From: Craspedostauros australis | Lineage: Eukaryota; Bacillariophyta; Bacillariophyceae; Mastogloiales; Achnanthaceae | Length of the DNA: 64,000 nt | Assembly (NCBI GenBank): GCA_026770025.1 | Contig: JAMXDE010000007.1 | Span: 1,736,001 to 1,800,000 of the forward strand | Direction: 5' to 3' | Part shown: in pieces, positions 25,201-35,012 of the stretch | How positions within the stretch are numbered: position 1 is the first letter of the stretch | Layout of the letters: every line of letters begins with the position of its first letter | Translations under genes and position numbers: made by a program | The notes under the pieces: model-generated | Database searches by the model: none | Seen by the model: the letters and a program-made list of their open reading frames with translations, nothing else | Told to the model about the DNA's origin: nothing

Positions 25201-25654
25201 AGATACCTCGTAGTACGTATATAACGTCTACTTAACGTTCCATGGATGAAGATCTTGCAATTGGTTTTGACTTGTCCGCATCGGAGACACTGTCGAACAC
25301 GGCATGGGTGGGGTGGAGGACAGACGTCCATTCTCCAGGCACGGTTTCAACGAATTTCCCGTGCCTTGCAGGCGTTGTTTTCGCAATGTCCACGTATTAT
25401 TACATGTATGATATATATTGCCGTGACTTCCACTCCTGATTGACTCATTGGACTATAATATCTGTCTGTCTTTCCACCCGTTGTCGCAGAATCCAACCAA
25501 CCAACAAAACGAAACAACACAAAACACGAAGGAGGCCACGCTTCTCACAAAATGGCGAAATCTGTCCACAGAATCCGACCACAACGCCTCACGACACACA
25601 AGAGCCAATCCAGAAGACGCCACCACCAGCAACATCTCCACCTTCCTGTCATCG

Positions 25655-25678
25655 TCATCATCATCATCATCATCATCA
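25655..25678. repeat. (TCA)n microsatellite in PPAN 5' region
   Basis: Eight perfect TCA units lie ~120 bp before the PPAN start, inside a broader CATC/CTGTCATCG repeat. Confidence 0.85.
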
Positions 25679-25796
25679 CCGCTGTCACCGCTGTCATCGC
25701 TGTCATCGACACCTACCCGTACCTATCCACAACTTCAACCTCAACACAGCACAACCGGCGCAACCGACATACACAACCGAACAAGCTGCAGCCAAG

Positions 25797-27331
25797 ATGC
25801 CCAGACGTGGTGGAAAACGCAAGAAGAGCCGCACCCATCAGCCGGAGATCGAGTCCGCGCAGGGTGCCCTCACAAGTTCGGAGGAGAGCAAGATCCCAAA
25901 GTCTCTGGTGGTGAGTGGACGCACGGGCAGTGTTCCTGCGCTTTCGGATCTGTTGCATCACTTTGGCACTCTACTTTCAGAATAGGACTTGCATGTTCGC
26001 CATCTCCACGATCTTTCTTCCACCAGCTCGCTCCCTTGCTCATCATCACCGGAAATTGCTCCTTCCTTCATCTATCTTTGCACCCACCTTCTCATCCAAC
26101 TATCTCATCCAACTATCTATCCATTCAGATTCGAAGAGGCAAATGTGAAAGCCAAGTGGCCGATCTGGTGCAGGACGTCCGAAAGATCATGATGCCGTAC
26201 ACGGCGCAGAAATTCCAGGAGGATGCCTCGTTCCGAAAGATGACGCTGAGCAAGTACTGCCAGCATGTTTGTTTGCCGCTCGGCGTCTCGCACATCCTCG
26301 CCTTCTCGCAGAATGAGGAACGTCTCAATTTCCGTGTCGCCAAGACGCCGCAGGGACCCACCCTGACCTTCCGCGTCCATCGTTTCAGTCTCGCCAAGCA
26401 CGTGCAGCGTTTGCAAAAGCGTCCCATCAACATCAACACGATCACGACCAACCCGCCGATCGTCGTGACCAACAACTTTGGAGATGCGACGGCGCCGCCG
26501 CAGGTAAAATTGATGCGGATCACGTTCCAGAACATGTTTCCGGCGATCAACGTTGCGGCCGTGAGCTTGAAGGATGTGCGACGAGTCGTCCTGTTTCATC
26601 TGATTGACGAGGAGGAAGATGCCGCCAATGGTGCTTCTGCAGATGGCGATGCCGAGTCCGATTCAGAACAGCAGCCAAAGACAACGAAACAGCGCATCGA
26701 AGTGCGTCACTACGCCATCAAGGCAACGCCCGTCGGCATCAACCGCAAAGTCCGGCGACTCGTGCAAACCAAGCTGCCCAACTTGAACAAGGTCCAGGAC
26801 ATTGCTGATTACATTGCCGGCACGGCGACGGCATCCACCAACGTCGACGCGGCAAGCGACTCCGAACCCGAAGATGGCAACGCCGTCGTGCAGCTGGCGC
26901 AGAACTACGCGGGACGCGGCAACCAACGTCAGCAGAAATCAGCGTTGAAATTGGTCGAGCTGGGTCCGCGCATATCGTTGGAATTGATCAAGGTCGAGCA
27001 GGGGGTGCCCGGGGACCGCAATTCCAGCAACGCCGTCATGTACAATGCGCACGTCACGAAGACGCCCGCGGAGATCAAAGAATTGCAAGCCAGGAAGGCC
27101 AAGGAAGCGATGCAGAAGCAGCAACGTCGGTTGCAGCAGGAGCGCAATGTGGAGCGGAAGCAGAAAGAGCGCGACGAGAAGCGGGATACCAAGAAACGGA
27201 GGCGGGAAGAGCGGGAGCAACAGGCAATGCAGGAACTACGAAGCGGCGGTGCGGCGGAAATGGACGACAGCGATGCTGATGATGGCAGTGACGATGAAAA
27301 CGACGACGACGGTAGTGACGATGACAACTAG
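25797..27331 (+). CDS. PPAN: PPAN/SSF1-family ribosome biogenesis protein (Brix domain)
   Basis: Two exons, join(25797..25910, 26129..27331), encode 438 aa; the 218-bp phase-0 intron starts GTGAGT and ends ATTCAG. The splice rebuilds the family signature PKSLV/IRRGKCESQVADL and the opening of the Brix domain (~30-300): LSKYCQHVCLPLGVSHIL, GPTLTFRVHRFSLAKHV, LMRITFQNMFPAINVA. A coiled Lys/Arg/Glu region and an acidic Asp tail follow, typical of Peter Pan/Ssf1 proteins. These nucleolar factors act in 27S pre-rRNA processing for the large subunit. MPRRGGKRKKSR at the start is a basic nucleolar-type signal. The transposon ends ~560 bp upstream. Confidence 0.94.
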
Positions 27332-27485
27332 AGAATAAACGAATAACCACACACTCTGTGAATTCTATGGCGTTGCATTCATGCTACCATACCATGCTTA
27401 GTCTAGAGAGAGTCTAACACAATTGTACAATAGTTCCAGATCCCATGATGTCCTCTGCGCTGCTCTACTCGCACGTCTTCTGCGA

Positions 27486-28598
27486 TTATCCTATCCGCCG
27501 CATGTCCAAGGTGTAATCTTGCAATGACACAGCGCGGTTTCTGGCATCAAAGTACAACGTGTCGCTGTTGGCGTTCAGATAGCCAGCAATTCTCAGCTTC
27601 CCAACCACATGTTGAGCATCGATGCGTTCCAGTTCCCAGATGTACTCCGTGTCCGTCGTGATTGGCGGCACGGTATTTTGATTGGTCAGAGCAAAGATGG
27701 AGCGTTGCACTTCGTATCCTGCCCAACGGCCATCGGTCGGCGTCTGCATCTCTCCATGGCTCGTGACGAAGACCTTTTGCGCAGCCGGTCCCTTGAAGGA
27801 TACTACGGTCGTTTGCAACGGATCTTCCATGGTCCCACCGGCTTTCAGCACGGACTGCCGGTTGGATTGGCGCACGTCAGAATAGTTGACCGACGCGACG
27901 ACCGATTTGCCAGCAAAGGAATTGAGTCGCTGTTTGGTGTTGTACAGACGATCTTCCACCACAGAAACAGCATTTTCGTTCTGGAATGTGGTGGAGATGT
28001 ATCGCAGCTTGAGCAGGATCGGCTTTTGCAATTGCTGCTTCGTTTCTTGCAACGAGGCCTGGGCGATGGATTCCGATCCGTTGGGGCCTCCGATGTATTT
28101 CAAGCCCAGCGGCGTTTGGACGTCGACGAGAGTTTGCGTGACATCCCATTCTCCTTGCAACCACGATGGGAAGCTCATGTTGTCAATCCCATTGCTGATT
28201 GCGGATGTTGCTGTGGCCGGTGGAGGAGGCAGAGTCAGGATCGTCTTTTCGAAACGCTCGGCTATGCGATTCTGCGAGGCTGATGCTGCGATAGCGTTTT
28301 GCGGAAAGCCAAGGCACAGCAATGATGCTGATGCGGATGTCGCAACCGTCGCCAATGCCGAAACAAAAGACCTTCGATCAGCACGTTGCGCTAAGGATGG
28401 AGATGTTTCAGTGAGTCCAGCGCCATCATGATTGACTTGTGCCGATCGCACATCCTCTGGATGGGATTGATGGTGAGCATTCGATCCTTGACATTTGCCA
28501 GCAACATCGGTCGTGCGAACGCTCCACGCATTGACGGGTGCTGTGTGATACAACACTAAGGCAATCGTCAGGAATTGAAGGTTGGAGGCGACAATCAT
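27486..28598 (-). CDS. Probable thylakoid-lumen protein (DUF6816-like)
   Basis: Single exon, 370 aa, start ATG at 28598; the open frame upstream is GA-repeat and not used. Targeting looks three-part. Residues 1-~24 are a signal peptide ending PVNA/WSVRTT, with Trp at +1 as diatom stromal import requires. A Ser/His-rich transit stretch follows, then a twin-arginine signal (RADRRSFVSALAT, a hydrophobic core, and cleavage near AIAA/SASQ). The mature part begins near LPPPPATATSAISNG and FPSWLQGEWDV. It continues with TPLGLKYIGGPNGSES and ends in a region of beta-type strands (TEYIWELERID). The FPxWLxGxW opening resembles cyanobacterial/plastid DUF6816 proteins of unknown function. The targeting inference is stronger than the family call. 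Confidence 0.75.
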   Translation of the reverse strand: MIVASNLQFLTIALVLYHTAPVNAWSVRTTDVAGKCQGSNAHHQSHPEDVRSAQVNHDGAGLTETSPSLAQRADRRSFVSALATVATSASASLLCLGFPQNAIAASASQNRIAERFEKTILTLPPPPATATSAISNGIDNMSFPSWLQGEWDVTQTLVDVQTPLGLKYIGGPNGSESIAQASLQETKQQLQKPILLKLRYISTTFQNENAVSVVEDRLYNTKQRLNSFAGKSVVASVNYSDVRQSNRQSVLKAGGTMEDPLQTTVVSFKGPAAQKVFVTSHGEMQTPTDGRWAGYEVQRSIFALTNQNTVPPITTDTEYIWELERIDAQHVVGKLRIAGYLNANSDTLYFDARNRAVSLQDYTLDMRRIG

Positions 28599-29635
28599 GA
28601 TCCCCGGATGGAAAAGGTGCCTGGAAGCAGGATGTCGGACTTCCAATCGTTCGCGTGATGGATGTGTTCGAGTCACACAGGAGATCGCTATCAAACGACT
28701 GCTCCTTCTTCCGTTTTCACAAGGTGATGGATGGACGAATGAATGAATGCATTGGTGGATTGGTTGTTGGATGAATGGGAAACAGTGACTCCCGGAAGGT
28801 TGACTGGTTGACTGGTTGACTAGCTGGTGAATGGCCGCAACAGGGACTTGCGCCTCACTTGGGGAATGGCTGTTGCAACTTGCTCTCTCTCTCTCTCTCT
28901 CTCTCTCACTCTTCTTAGTCGTAGTGCAGCTGGGTGTGCGTACTGCTGGTCTCACACGAGTGTATCCATGCAATGATGTGTTGTGTATGAATCACCATCT
29001 CGTCTGCGTCGGATGCCGATGACGAAGTTTCGGTGAACGAGAAGGAAAATTGGGTTGATGGGGGCCTGCTTTAGTCCCAAACTGACACGAAGCCAAAGAG
29101 AATCGTAGTACGAGTAGTCTACGACATGGGCATTAGTCCATGGATTGGCAAGGCCAAAGATCGACCAGCTGTTGTATGATAGCTACAGTGGATGAGACAC
29201 CGTAGGAGGACAGTGGACTTCAACGGCTTCAATGGCCTCAACGAGGGTTAAGTTGTTTTTGTTCTTGCCAAGGGTTGATCTTACTTGTTGACGAAGAGGG
29301 CGGGGCATGAACGAAAGGATGAATGAAGGAAAGGATGAATGAAGGAAAGAAGGGACAGTCGCACGAACGAAGCTGGTCGGGTCAGGCGCGCGGTGGGCAT
29401 CGCAAGTGCTCGAGAGCGAGCATAGGTACAACTTGGAGCGGACAACACAGGGCAAAGCAGAGAGGAATATGTGAACTGGGTGGTAAAGCTCTACTATTCT
29501 ATTGTATTTTGCAGTGATCAACGTTGTATGCACTTGCGTGCTACTACCGTCCCACTTTGTGTATATGTAAGATTGTGCGAGTGCATGTACGAGTGGCCGC
29601 GTGTCCGGTACAGGTATGGTGCGTATGGACGTCGC
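28599..29635. other. Intergenic with simple repeats
   Basis: Contains (TC)n at 28882-28907, GGTTGACTGGTTGACT repeats near 28800, and AGGATGAATGAAGGAA repeats near 29316-29350. No gene supported. Confidence 0.6.
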
Positions 29636-30868
29636 CTAAGAAGCCTGGAACGGAAGAATGGGAATCGTTGGGAACAGGACAAGCGGTGATACTCGTGGAG
29701 AGAGGCTGGTTGCCAGATCGCTGGCCCGTGGAGACGCCAGCTCCCACGATTGCGACGACCTTGACAAGTTTCTGCCAAAGCAGGACAGCAGCGATGACCG
29801 CGCGCCCGCCGTGTTGTGAGGCTGCCTTGTTTCATCCTCGCTTTCTCCTTGGTCCTCTTGTTGTGCTTGCCACCGCTGTTCTGTGTATCGAGTCGTACCG
29901 TCGTCTGCTTCCATGGCTCTATCAGCGTCACCGTCAGGCTCCTCAGCATCGAGCGATGACAGTTCCACGTCTCGAGGCAGCGTCTTGATCGTGATCGACT
30001 GCTTGGAGAGGGCGCCCGGTCTTCGACCGTACCTGCGGCGCGTCTTCTGGCTGCTCTGATCGCCATCAATGCGATCGCTCTCTATGCTGCTGCTGCTGTT
30101 GCCGCGGCTCTCTGGAGTGATCGTGGTTCTGTGGCTTGACGCTGCGCTGGTTGCGTGTTGTGCGGACGAGTAGGCATCGGCATGGTCCGGAAAGATGGAG
30201 GCTTCGGCTTTCCCGTCAGCCCTCGTCGTCGTTGGTGACGGCACGCGTGGGCTTTCGCAATCTTCCTTGCCGAACGGAATGGATTGCACAGATTGAATCA
30301 GCGCCAGCAATCGTTGGCTTGAACCTGGGAGTGAACCAGAAGATTGCTTGCGGGTGTTTCGATGCCCAGCTCCCATACCTTGCAATGATGTGCTTTGCCG
30401 TTGCATCGTGTCTTTGCTTTGGTCCCGAAACTCGTGGATGCTGGGGCGGCGGTGGATCGTTCGCAGCTGCTGAGACTTGATACTGCGTGGCGGCGGAGCT
30501 ACCAAGGTCCATCCTAACGACGACGATGAGGTTCCCGAAGAGGTATTGCCATCCGTGTTCATGGGTGTGCTGCGCCAGATGCTTTTCAGGAACTTCGACG
30601 TCCGCAGGGATGAGCACTTGAGTTCACGGCTCCATTCCAGCGGTTTCTTCTCATCTGTCGTGATTGTTGGCGATGTATCAGACATCTTCATCGCCGCATG
30701 CTTCGTGGAAGACCGTGAAGGCTGCGTTGGAGGCATCGGCGGCATTTCCGCCTTCATGAATGATGATAGCATCGAATCGGCCTTCGCCAGCTCTTCTGAA
30801 TGCATGGGTGATGGGGCGATCGATTCGTTGGCCTCGATGGTGGCTTGGTAATCAAAACAATCCTGCAT
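29636..30868 (-). CDS. Ser/Arg-rich hypothetical protein
   Basis: Single open frame of 410 codons from ATG 30868 (MQDCFDYQATIEANESI). It is Ser/Thr-, Arg- and Gln-rich and probably disordered. A basic cluster KTRRRYGRRPGALSKQS (~260-276) could be a nuclear signal. A short hydrophobic stretch ends the protein (PLVLFPTIPILPFQAS). No domain recognised. It is accepted as a gene because the frame is long and unbroken and its antisense and alternative frames are broken. The C-terminus could instead be altered by an unseen intron. Confidence 0.55.
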   Translation of the reverse strand: MQDCFDYQATIEANESIAPSPMHSEELAKADSMLSSFMKAEMPPMPPTQPSRSSTKHAAMKMSDTSPTITTDEKKPLEWSRELKCSSLRTSKFLKSIWRSTPMNTDGNTSSGTSSSSLGWTLVAPPPRSIKSQQLRTIHRRPSIHEFRDQSKDTMQRQSTSLQGMGAGHRNTRKQSSGSLPGSSQRLLALIQSVQSIPFGKEDCESPRVPSPTTTRADGKAEASIFPDHADAYSSAQHATSAASSHRTTITPESRGNSSSSIESDRIDGDQSSQKTRRRYGRRPGALSKQSITIKTLPRDVELSSLDAEEPDGDADRAMEADDGTTRYTEQRWQAQQEDQGESEDETRQPHNTAGARSSLLSCFGRNLSRSSQSWELASPRASDLATSLSPRVSPLVLFPTIPILPFQAS

Positions 30869-33217
30869 GGTGTTATGCGATGGTTATCGATGCTGTTGCG
30901 TTGGCGTGATAGGTGGCAGCGCTGATGTGCGGTTGCTCGGATTGTGGCTGGATGGTGATTGCGATTGTTGCGATTGTGGTTGTGACAGCGATTGTCAAAG
31001 AAATAGATTGTGAGTCCTCTTCTGCACACGCAGACACGGACTGGTGTTGGTCTGCGTGGTTATCTTCCCTCTCTCTCGTTCTCTCGTTCTCTCGTTCCCT
31101 CGTTCCCTCGCTCTCTCTTTCTCTTTTATCTCCCTCCCTGATTGTGTCGTGCTTCTTTCCTCTCCTGCAAGCCAAGTGGTCCTTCTTACGTCGCTTCTGT
31201 TAGCGTGTCTGGATTCTCCGGCCAAAATTGAACCGGTCAACTGACGAGCGGCTCCACGCTCTTGATTCACCAACGGAATGATCGTGTGTGGGGCAGTCCA
31301 AACTATTCCGTCTCTTTGTATGTTGGTGTCTGTACGAGTACAAATGCCTTGTGTGTGTCGTTGAAGGCGTCTCGGCCGTTTGTGTGTGTGATGATGTGAT
31401 TGTGTGATTGTGTGACAGCGTTTGTGAGTATGTGTGCGTGTGCGTGCGGAGGGTTACGGCCTGTGGTCTTCCTCTTGTGCGCCGCGCGTTCACTTCGGTG
31501 CGCTTTGTGGGCGACTTGTTGTTGATAGCACCAACAGCCAACCTCCTCGTCGTCGTTGTCTTAATTGTCGTGCTTGATGTCACACGCTCCACATACGAAT
31601 GCGGGTACGACTGGAGCAAAGAGCAACAACCGTCATTTCTTCGAACGCGATCGTCAATCATCCATCGTCTCTCTATTGTCTATCATCTGTCATTTGTCAC
31701 CCATTCGTTGACCTCTTCCTTGCCGAGAGTGCGCAAGGGACGGGAGTCATGATGTGCCAGCGCTTGTGTTTGACTTTAGATGCGCCTCGTCCTCCGAACA
31801 TCGACGCGCGCTCTCTCATGTTCTTCCCTTGTTGTTTTGGACGCTCTTGTGTTCGCAGCGTGTAACTTTTTCGTTTCGTTTTGCTCGCCTTGTGTGTGCT
31901 GCAATGTGTCAATTGTTGCACTTTTGTTTGTGCGACATGCCACACGACTGGAACAAATATCATTTGCGAGGACGTCGTGCAACAACACGAAGCTCGGTGC
32001 AAGGGCGTTGATCGTTGCATGACCCATATACTTATGCCTTTCGATCATGTTCATGATTGATCGAGATAAGGACTATCGTGTGTCCGAGCTGGCTGAGTTG
32101 CTTGGACTCATGGCTTGTACGAGGGCTCGTGACGCTCCCAACGTCCAAGTTCCTCTCTGCAACAGTCCGTAGTACTTGGAGTTCAGAGTGTTCCGCTGTG
32201 CCGCAGCCACGGTAATTGTGCTTTGCGGTCATTTGATCGCCAAAAAGGATGATTCCCCAAGAAAGGAGAAGTGACTCACAAACATGGCGGTTGGTTGCGT
32301 CTGGCCCACTCGTTGACGGTACCAGCCGCGTTCTCTCCAAGAAGACGCGATGGGGAAACAGCACGGAGACGCCACAATCATCGGCAAACGAAAATTTGAA
32401 CTGCAAGGAATTGGCCGGAGTGCGTTGGAGCAGTGATGTTACTCTATTTCACAAAGCAATGCGATGAACTGAAAGGCAAAGGGAACACAAAATGCAGAGA
32501 GCAATCTCTCTCTGGGACGCGTTCGCGCTCCCTCTGGAGAGAGCAAGGACAGGCGTAGCAACGAATGAGTGCAGCTATCGTCATGGTTGCGTCAGCATGC
32601 ATCGTGCTCTGGACATCATCTGTTCCGCGCACTGCGGATGTCGCGTTCTGCTGCACACTCTTTCCTTCTTTGGTGCGGCTTCTGACAAGAACAACAGTCT
32701 TGCCATTCCCGTACACCACTCTGCACGTCTTGATTGATGCTCCACTAGAATACGCAAACGGTTGAAGACACGAACGTAAGTGCAAGGGAAGGACGAAGCA
32801 ACGGAAACGAATTCTCTAAGCGAAGTAGTTCTGTCGGTATTGGTACCTGTGGCATGTTGAACCGCTAGAACTAGGCGTGATTGTGAAGCGGCAACATTCT
32901 TCTGGGTTGTGATGATTGGCCTCAACTTCACAAAATCTTGACGCTCAGCCAAAACATGACCGGCGACTCCTTCCGCAGCTAGTCCGCATCCCGCAACACT
33001 GGAGTTCCAAATCCTTTTGCCATGATGTACGTATGAGTGCGGGCATTGGGATGCGCAGCAAGTGCAATGTTAAGAGTAAAATAGGGTATGAAACTGGGCC
33101 GTCCAAGCGATCTTGTTTGCGTACAAGGATATAAAGTTCCGCCCAACGCGATACGACCTACTCCGCTCCACTCCATGACACGGACGACCGCTCTTCAGGC
33201 GTGAATGGCCCCGTACG
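30869..33217. other. Long intergenic region, no supported gene
   Basis: About 2.3 kb. It holds a CTCTCGTT-rich tract (~31065-31125), TGTGTGATTGTG runs (~31385-31440) and a perfect spaced palindrome TGTACGAGTACA (31331-31342). Open frames up to ~150 codons lack domains. A non-coding RNA or small gene cannot be excluded. Confidence 0.45.
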
Positions 33218-34609
33218 TTACACGACCTGCATGTTCCTGAGCTTCTTCATGCTCTCGTCCCACAGCGTGTCGATTTCCTCCGTTGACTCTTCATCGCCAT
33301 CCGCATCATCGATCGATCTTTCGTCCGGGGTGTGCTTACGTTGCTTCCTTCGTCGCCGCACCACGAAGCAGTGACGCAGCGTGAGGAGGACAAGGAAACC
33401 GCAGGCAGCCATCGTTCCGGACGTCACAATCAACTTTTCGAGATCACTGATCGCGTACCGCGTCACTCGCGTCTCCAGCGCGAAAACGGCGCAGACCGCG
33501 AGCACGAATTTGGGAGAGCACACGCTGGCGGTGAACTTCTTGAGCTGTGGCATGAATGGCGCCGTTGTGGTGGCCGAGCCGGCGGAGCAGGTTCCTATCA
33601 CGCAGAACAGGACCATCGCTGTCTGTGTGAGGCAGTTGAGACGGATGTTGCTGATGCCACCCGGGAACATCAAGCCGGCGTACACCCAAAACACGGAACC
33701 GATGGTGTGGTGCAGACCAATGAGGAAGATGTAGGTGCCGCTCGTGAAGCTCTCAACGTGCCTGAACTTCCTGTACATCTGAATCTGGGGCAGCAACGCA
33801 AATGACTCCAGGATGGACGCCGTGTCCTGGAACACCATCTGCGGTTGATCGTGGGACATCCAGCGATCCAATCCCAGGCAGATGCTGGGCACGAGCAGGA
33901 AGAGCCAATGGGGGAAGTCGTCCTGCTCGGCCCTGTACGTTTTGTACACGGGGTGCTGCATCCAGGGCGTCATCACCGCGATTGCGCAGAACGTGGAAAG
34001 CGCGAGGAAAAGGCTGAGCAACGTTCCGTAGGCGTTCCATCCATGGAATTCAAAATCTTTGAAGAAGAGCTGCTCAATGTGACCATACCTCAGCAGGTAC
34101 ACGACCAGCAGGATCTCCTGCGTCTTGCGGGATATCCCTGCAAACGAGGCGATGCGCGCAGAGATGGATGGGGACGAGAATGGACAGGGAAAATGAGTGA
34201 GGCAGAGATAGACAGAGAGAGAGAGAGAGAGGGTTAGCCAGTCATCCATCCATCCATCCATCCATCCAACCAGTCAACTGGAGAGAAGAGGATTTTGACG
34301 AGCGCGAAGATGGCGAAGCAGGCGAGATTTGCCGGGCGACCAAGGAACGATCGTGTCTACTCCACGTCGGATTACGATGTAACTCCAACGCATATGGCAC
34401 GAAAGCGCCAAACAAAGCACATCTGAAAGAGAGAGTCCGCTGGACGGAAACGCTCTTTTTTGCACCAAGAAGTCATCCGCATCTTCGACAATCGAAGCAT
34501 GGGTCTTACCCTGAGCATTCTTCGCCACAAACAATCGGTGCAGCAGCACGAATGTGGCTATGGTCTTCGTCCACAGCGCGGCAACCTCTGCCACCTTCCA
34601 CGAGATCAT
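33218..34609 (-). CDS. ERD2/KDEL-receptor-like membrane protein A
   Basis: Two exons, complement(join(33218..34137, 34510..34609)), encode 339 aa; the phase-1 intron runs from GTAAGA to TTTGCAG. The splice restores the ERD2 signature, joining LFVAKNAQ to GISRKTQEILL, equivalent to the family's ..CAGISGKSQ... It has about seven hydrophobic helices. Conserved points include ALLPQIQMYRK (family AILPQL) and VESFTSGTYIFLIGLHHTI (family ..ESLTSHYLFALG.YR). KDEL receptors return HDEL/KDEL proteins from Golgi to ER and are usually ~210 aa. This one has extended loops and a 60-residue charged C-terminal tail, so ligand binding may differ. Paralogue B lies at 40639-42163. Confidence 0.83.
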
Positions 34610-35012
34610 CGTTGCGTCTCTTCGTTGATCAATGGGTCGTCAAGTTTGGTACCCCGATCTTCTGTGATGGTTGTGGAATGTGTACAGTCGAGCGTGAGTG
34701 CGGATACGAGCAGATGACCATGTCCCTCCGTTCCTCGTTTGTTTGTTCTCGTGGCAACAACGCGCCGAAGTGTTTCTCTTGTTGTTGCTGTTACTCTCGT
34801 TGGAGGGAGGTACTGTGAAAGTCTTATACATGAATGACTCAAGGGAATGACTCATGTGACTAAACAACTGGTAGCCTGCGAAGTAGACAGAAAGAGACTG
34901 CAAATCGATCGACAAAGGCTGGCGGAGGCACTGCTTTCTTGAGAGTACTCACTCATAAGAGGACGGTAATCTACACGTTATATCCACTCTACTCCCTACA
35001 TGTGCTAGTATT
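34610..35012. other. Intergenic spacer
   Basis: Between the ERD2-like A start and the MFS gene's stop. No coding signal seen. Confidence 0.55.

Larger units (their letters stand above)
19130..25240. mobile_element. PIF/Harbinger-like DNA transposon with paired 8x20-bp arrays
   Basis: About 6 kb. It encodes a DDE transposase (+), a long unknown ORF (-) and a small two-repeat protein (+). It is bracketed by two tandem arrays, 19181-19340 and 25041-25200, each of eight 20-bp units sharing the core TTCAATGAAACTAA. Outside each array is a similar TAACG pair (19130-19146 and 25221-25240). Terminal inverted repeats and target-site duplications could not be identified, so the true ends are uncertain by tens of bases. 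It lies between two divergent genes, ~220 bp from the E3 start and ~560 bp from the PPAN start. All three ORFs are intact, suggesting a recent or active element. Confidence 0.8.

Noticed and set aside
19130-25240. LTR retrotransposon explanation for the two arrays
   Set aside because: The arrays are direct repeats, but no reverse transcriptase, gag or integrase is present. The flanking TAACG motif lies outside on both sides instead of in LTR order.
27486-28973. N-terminal extension of the lumen protein to 28973
   Set aside because: The extension is GA-repeat and Gln/His-rich. The internal ATG at 28598 begins a textbook signal peptide.
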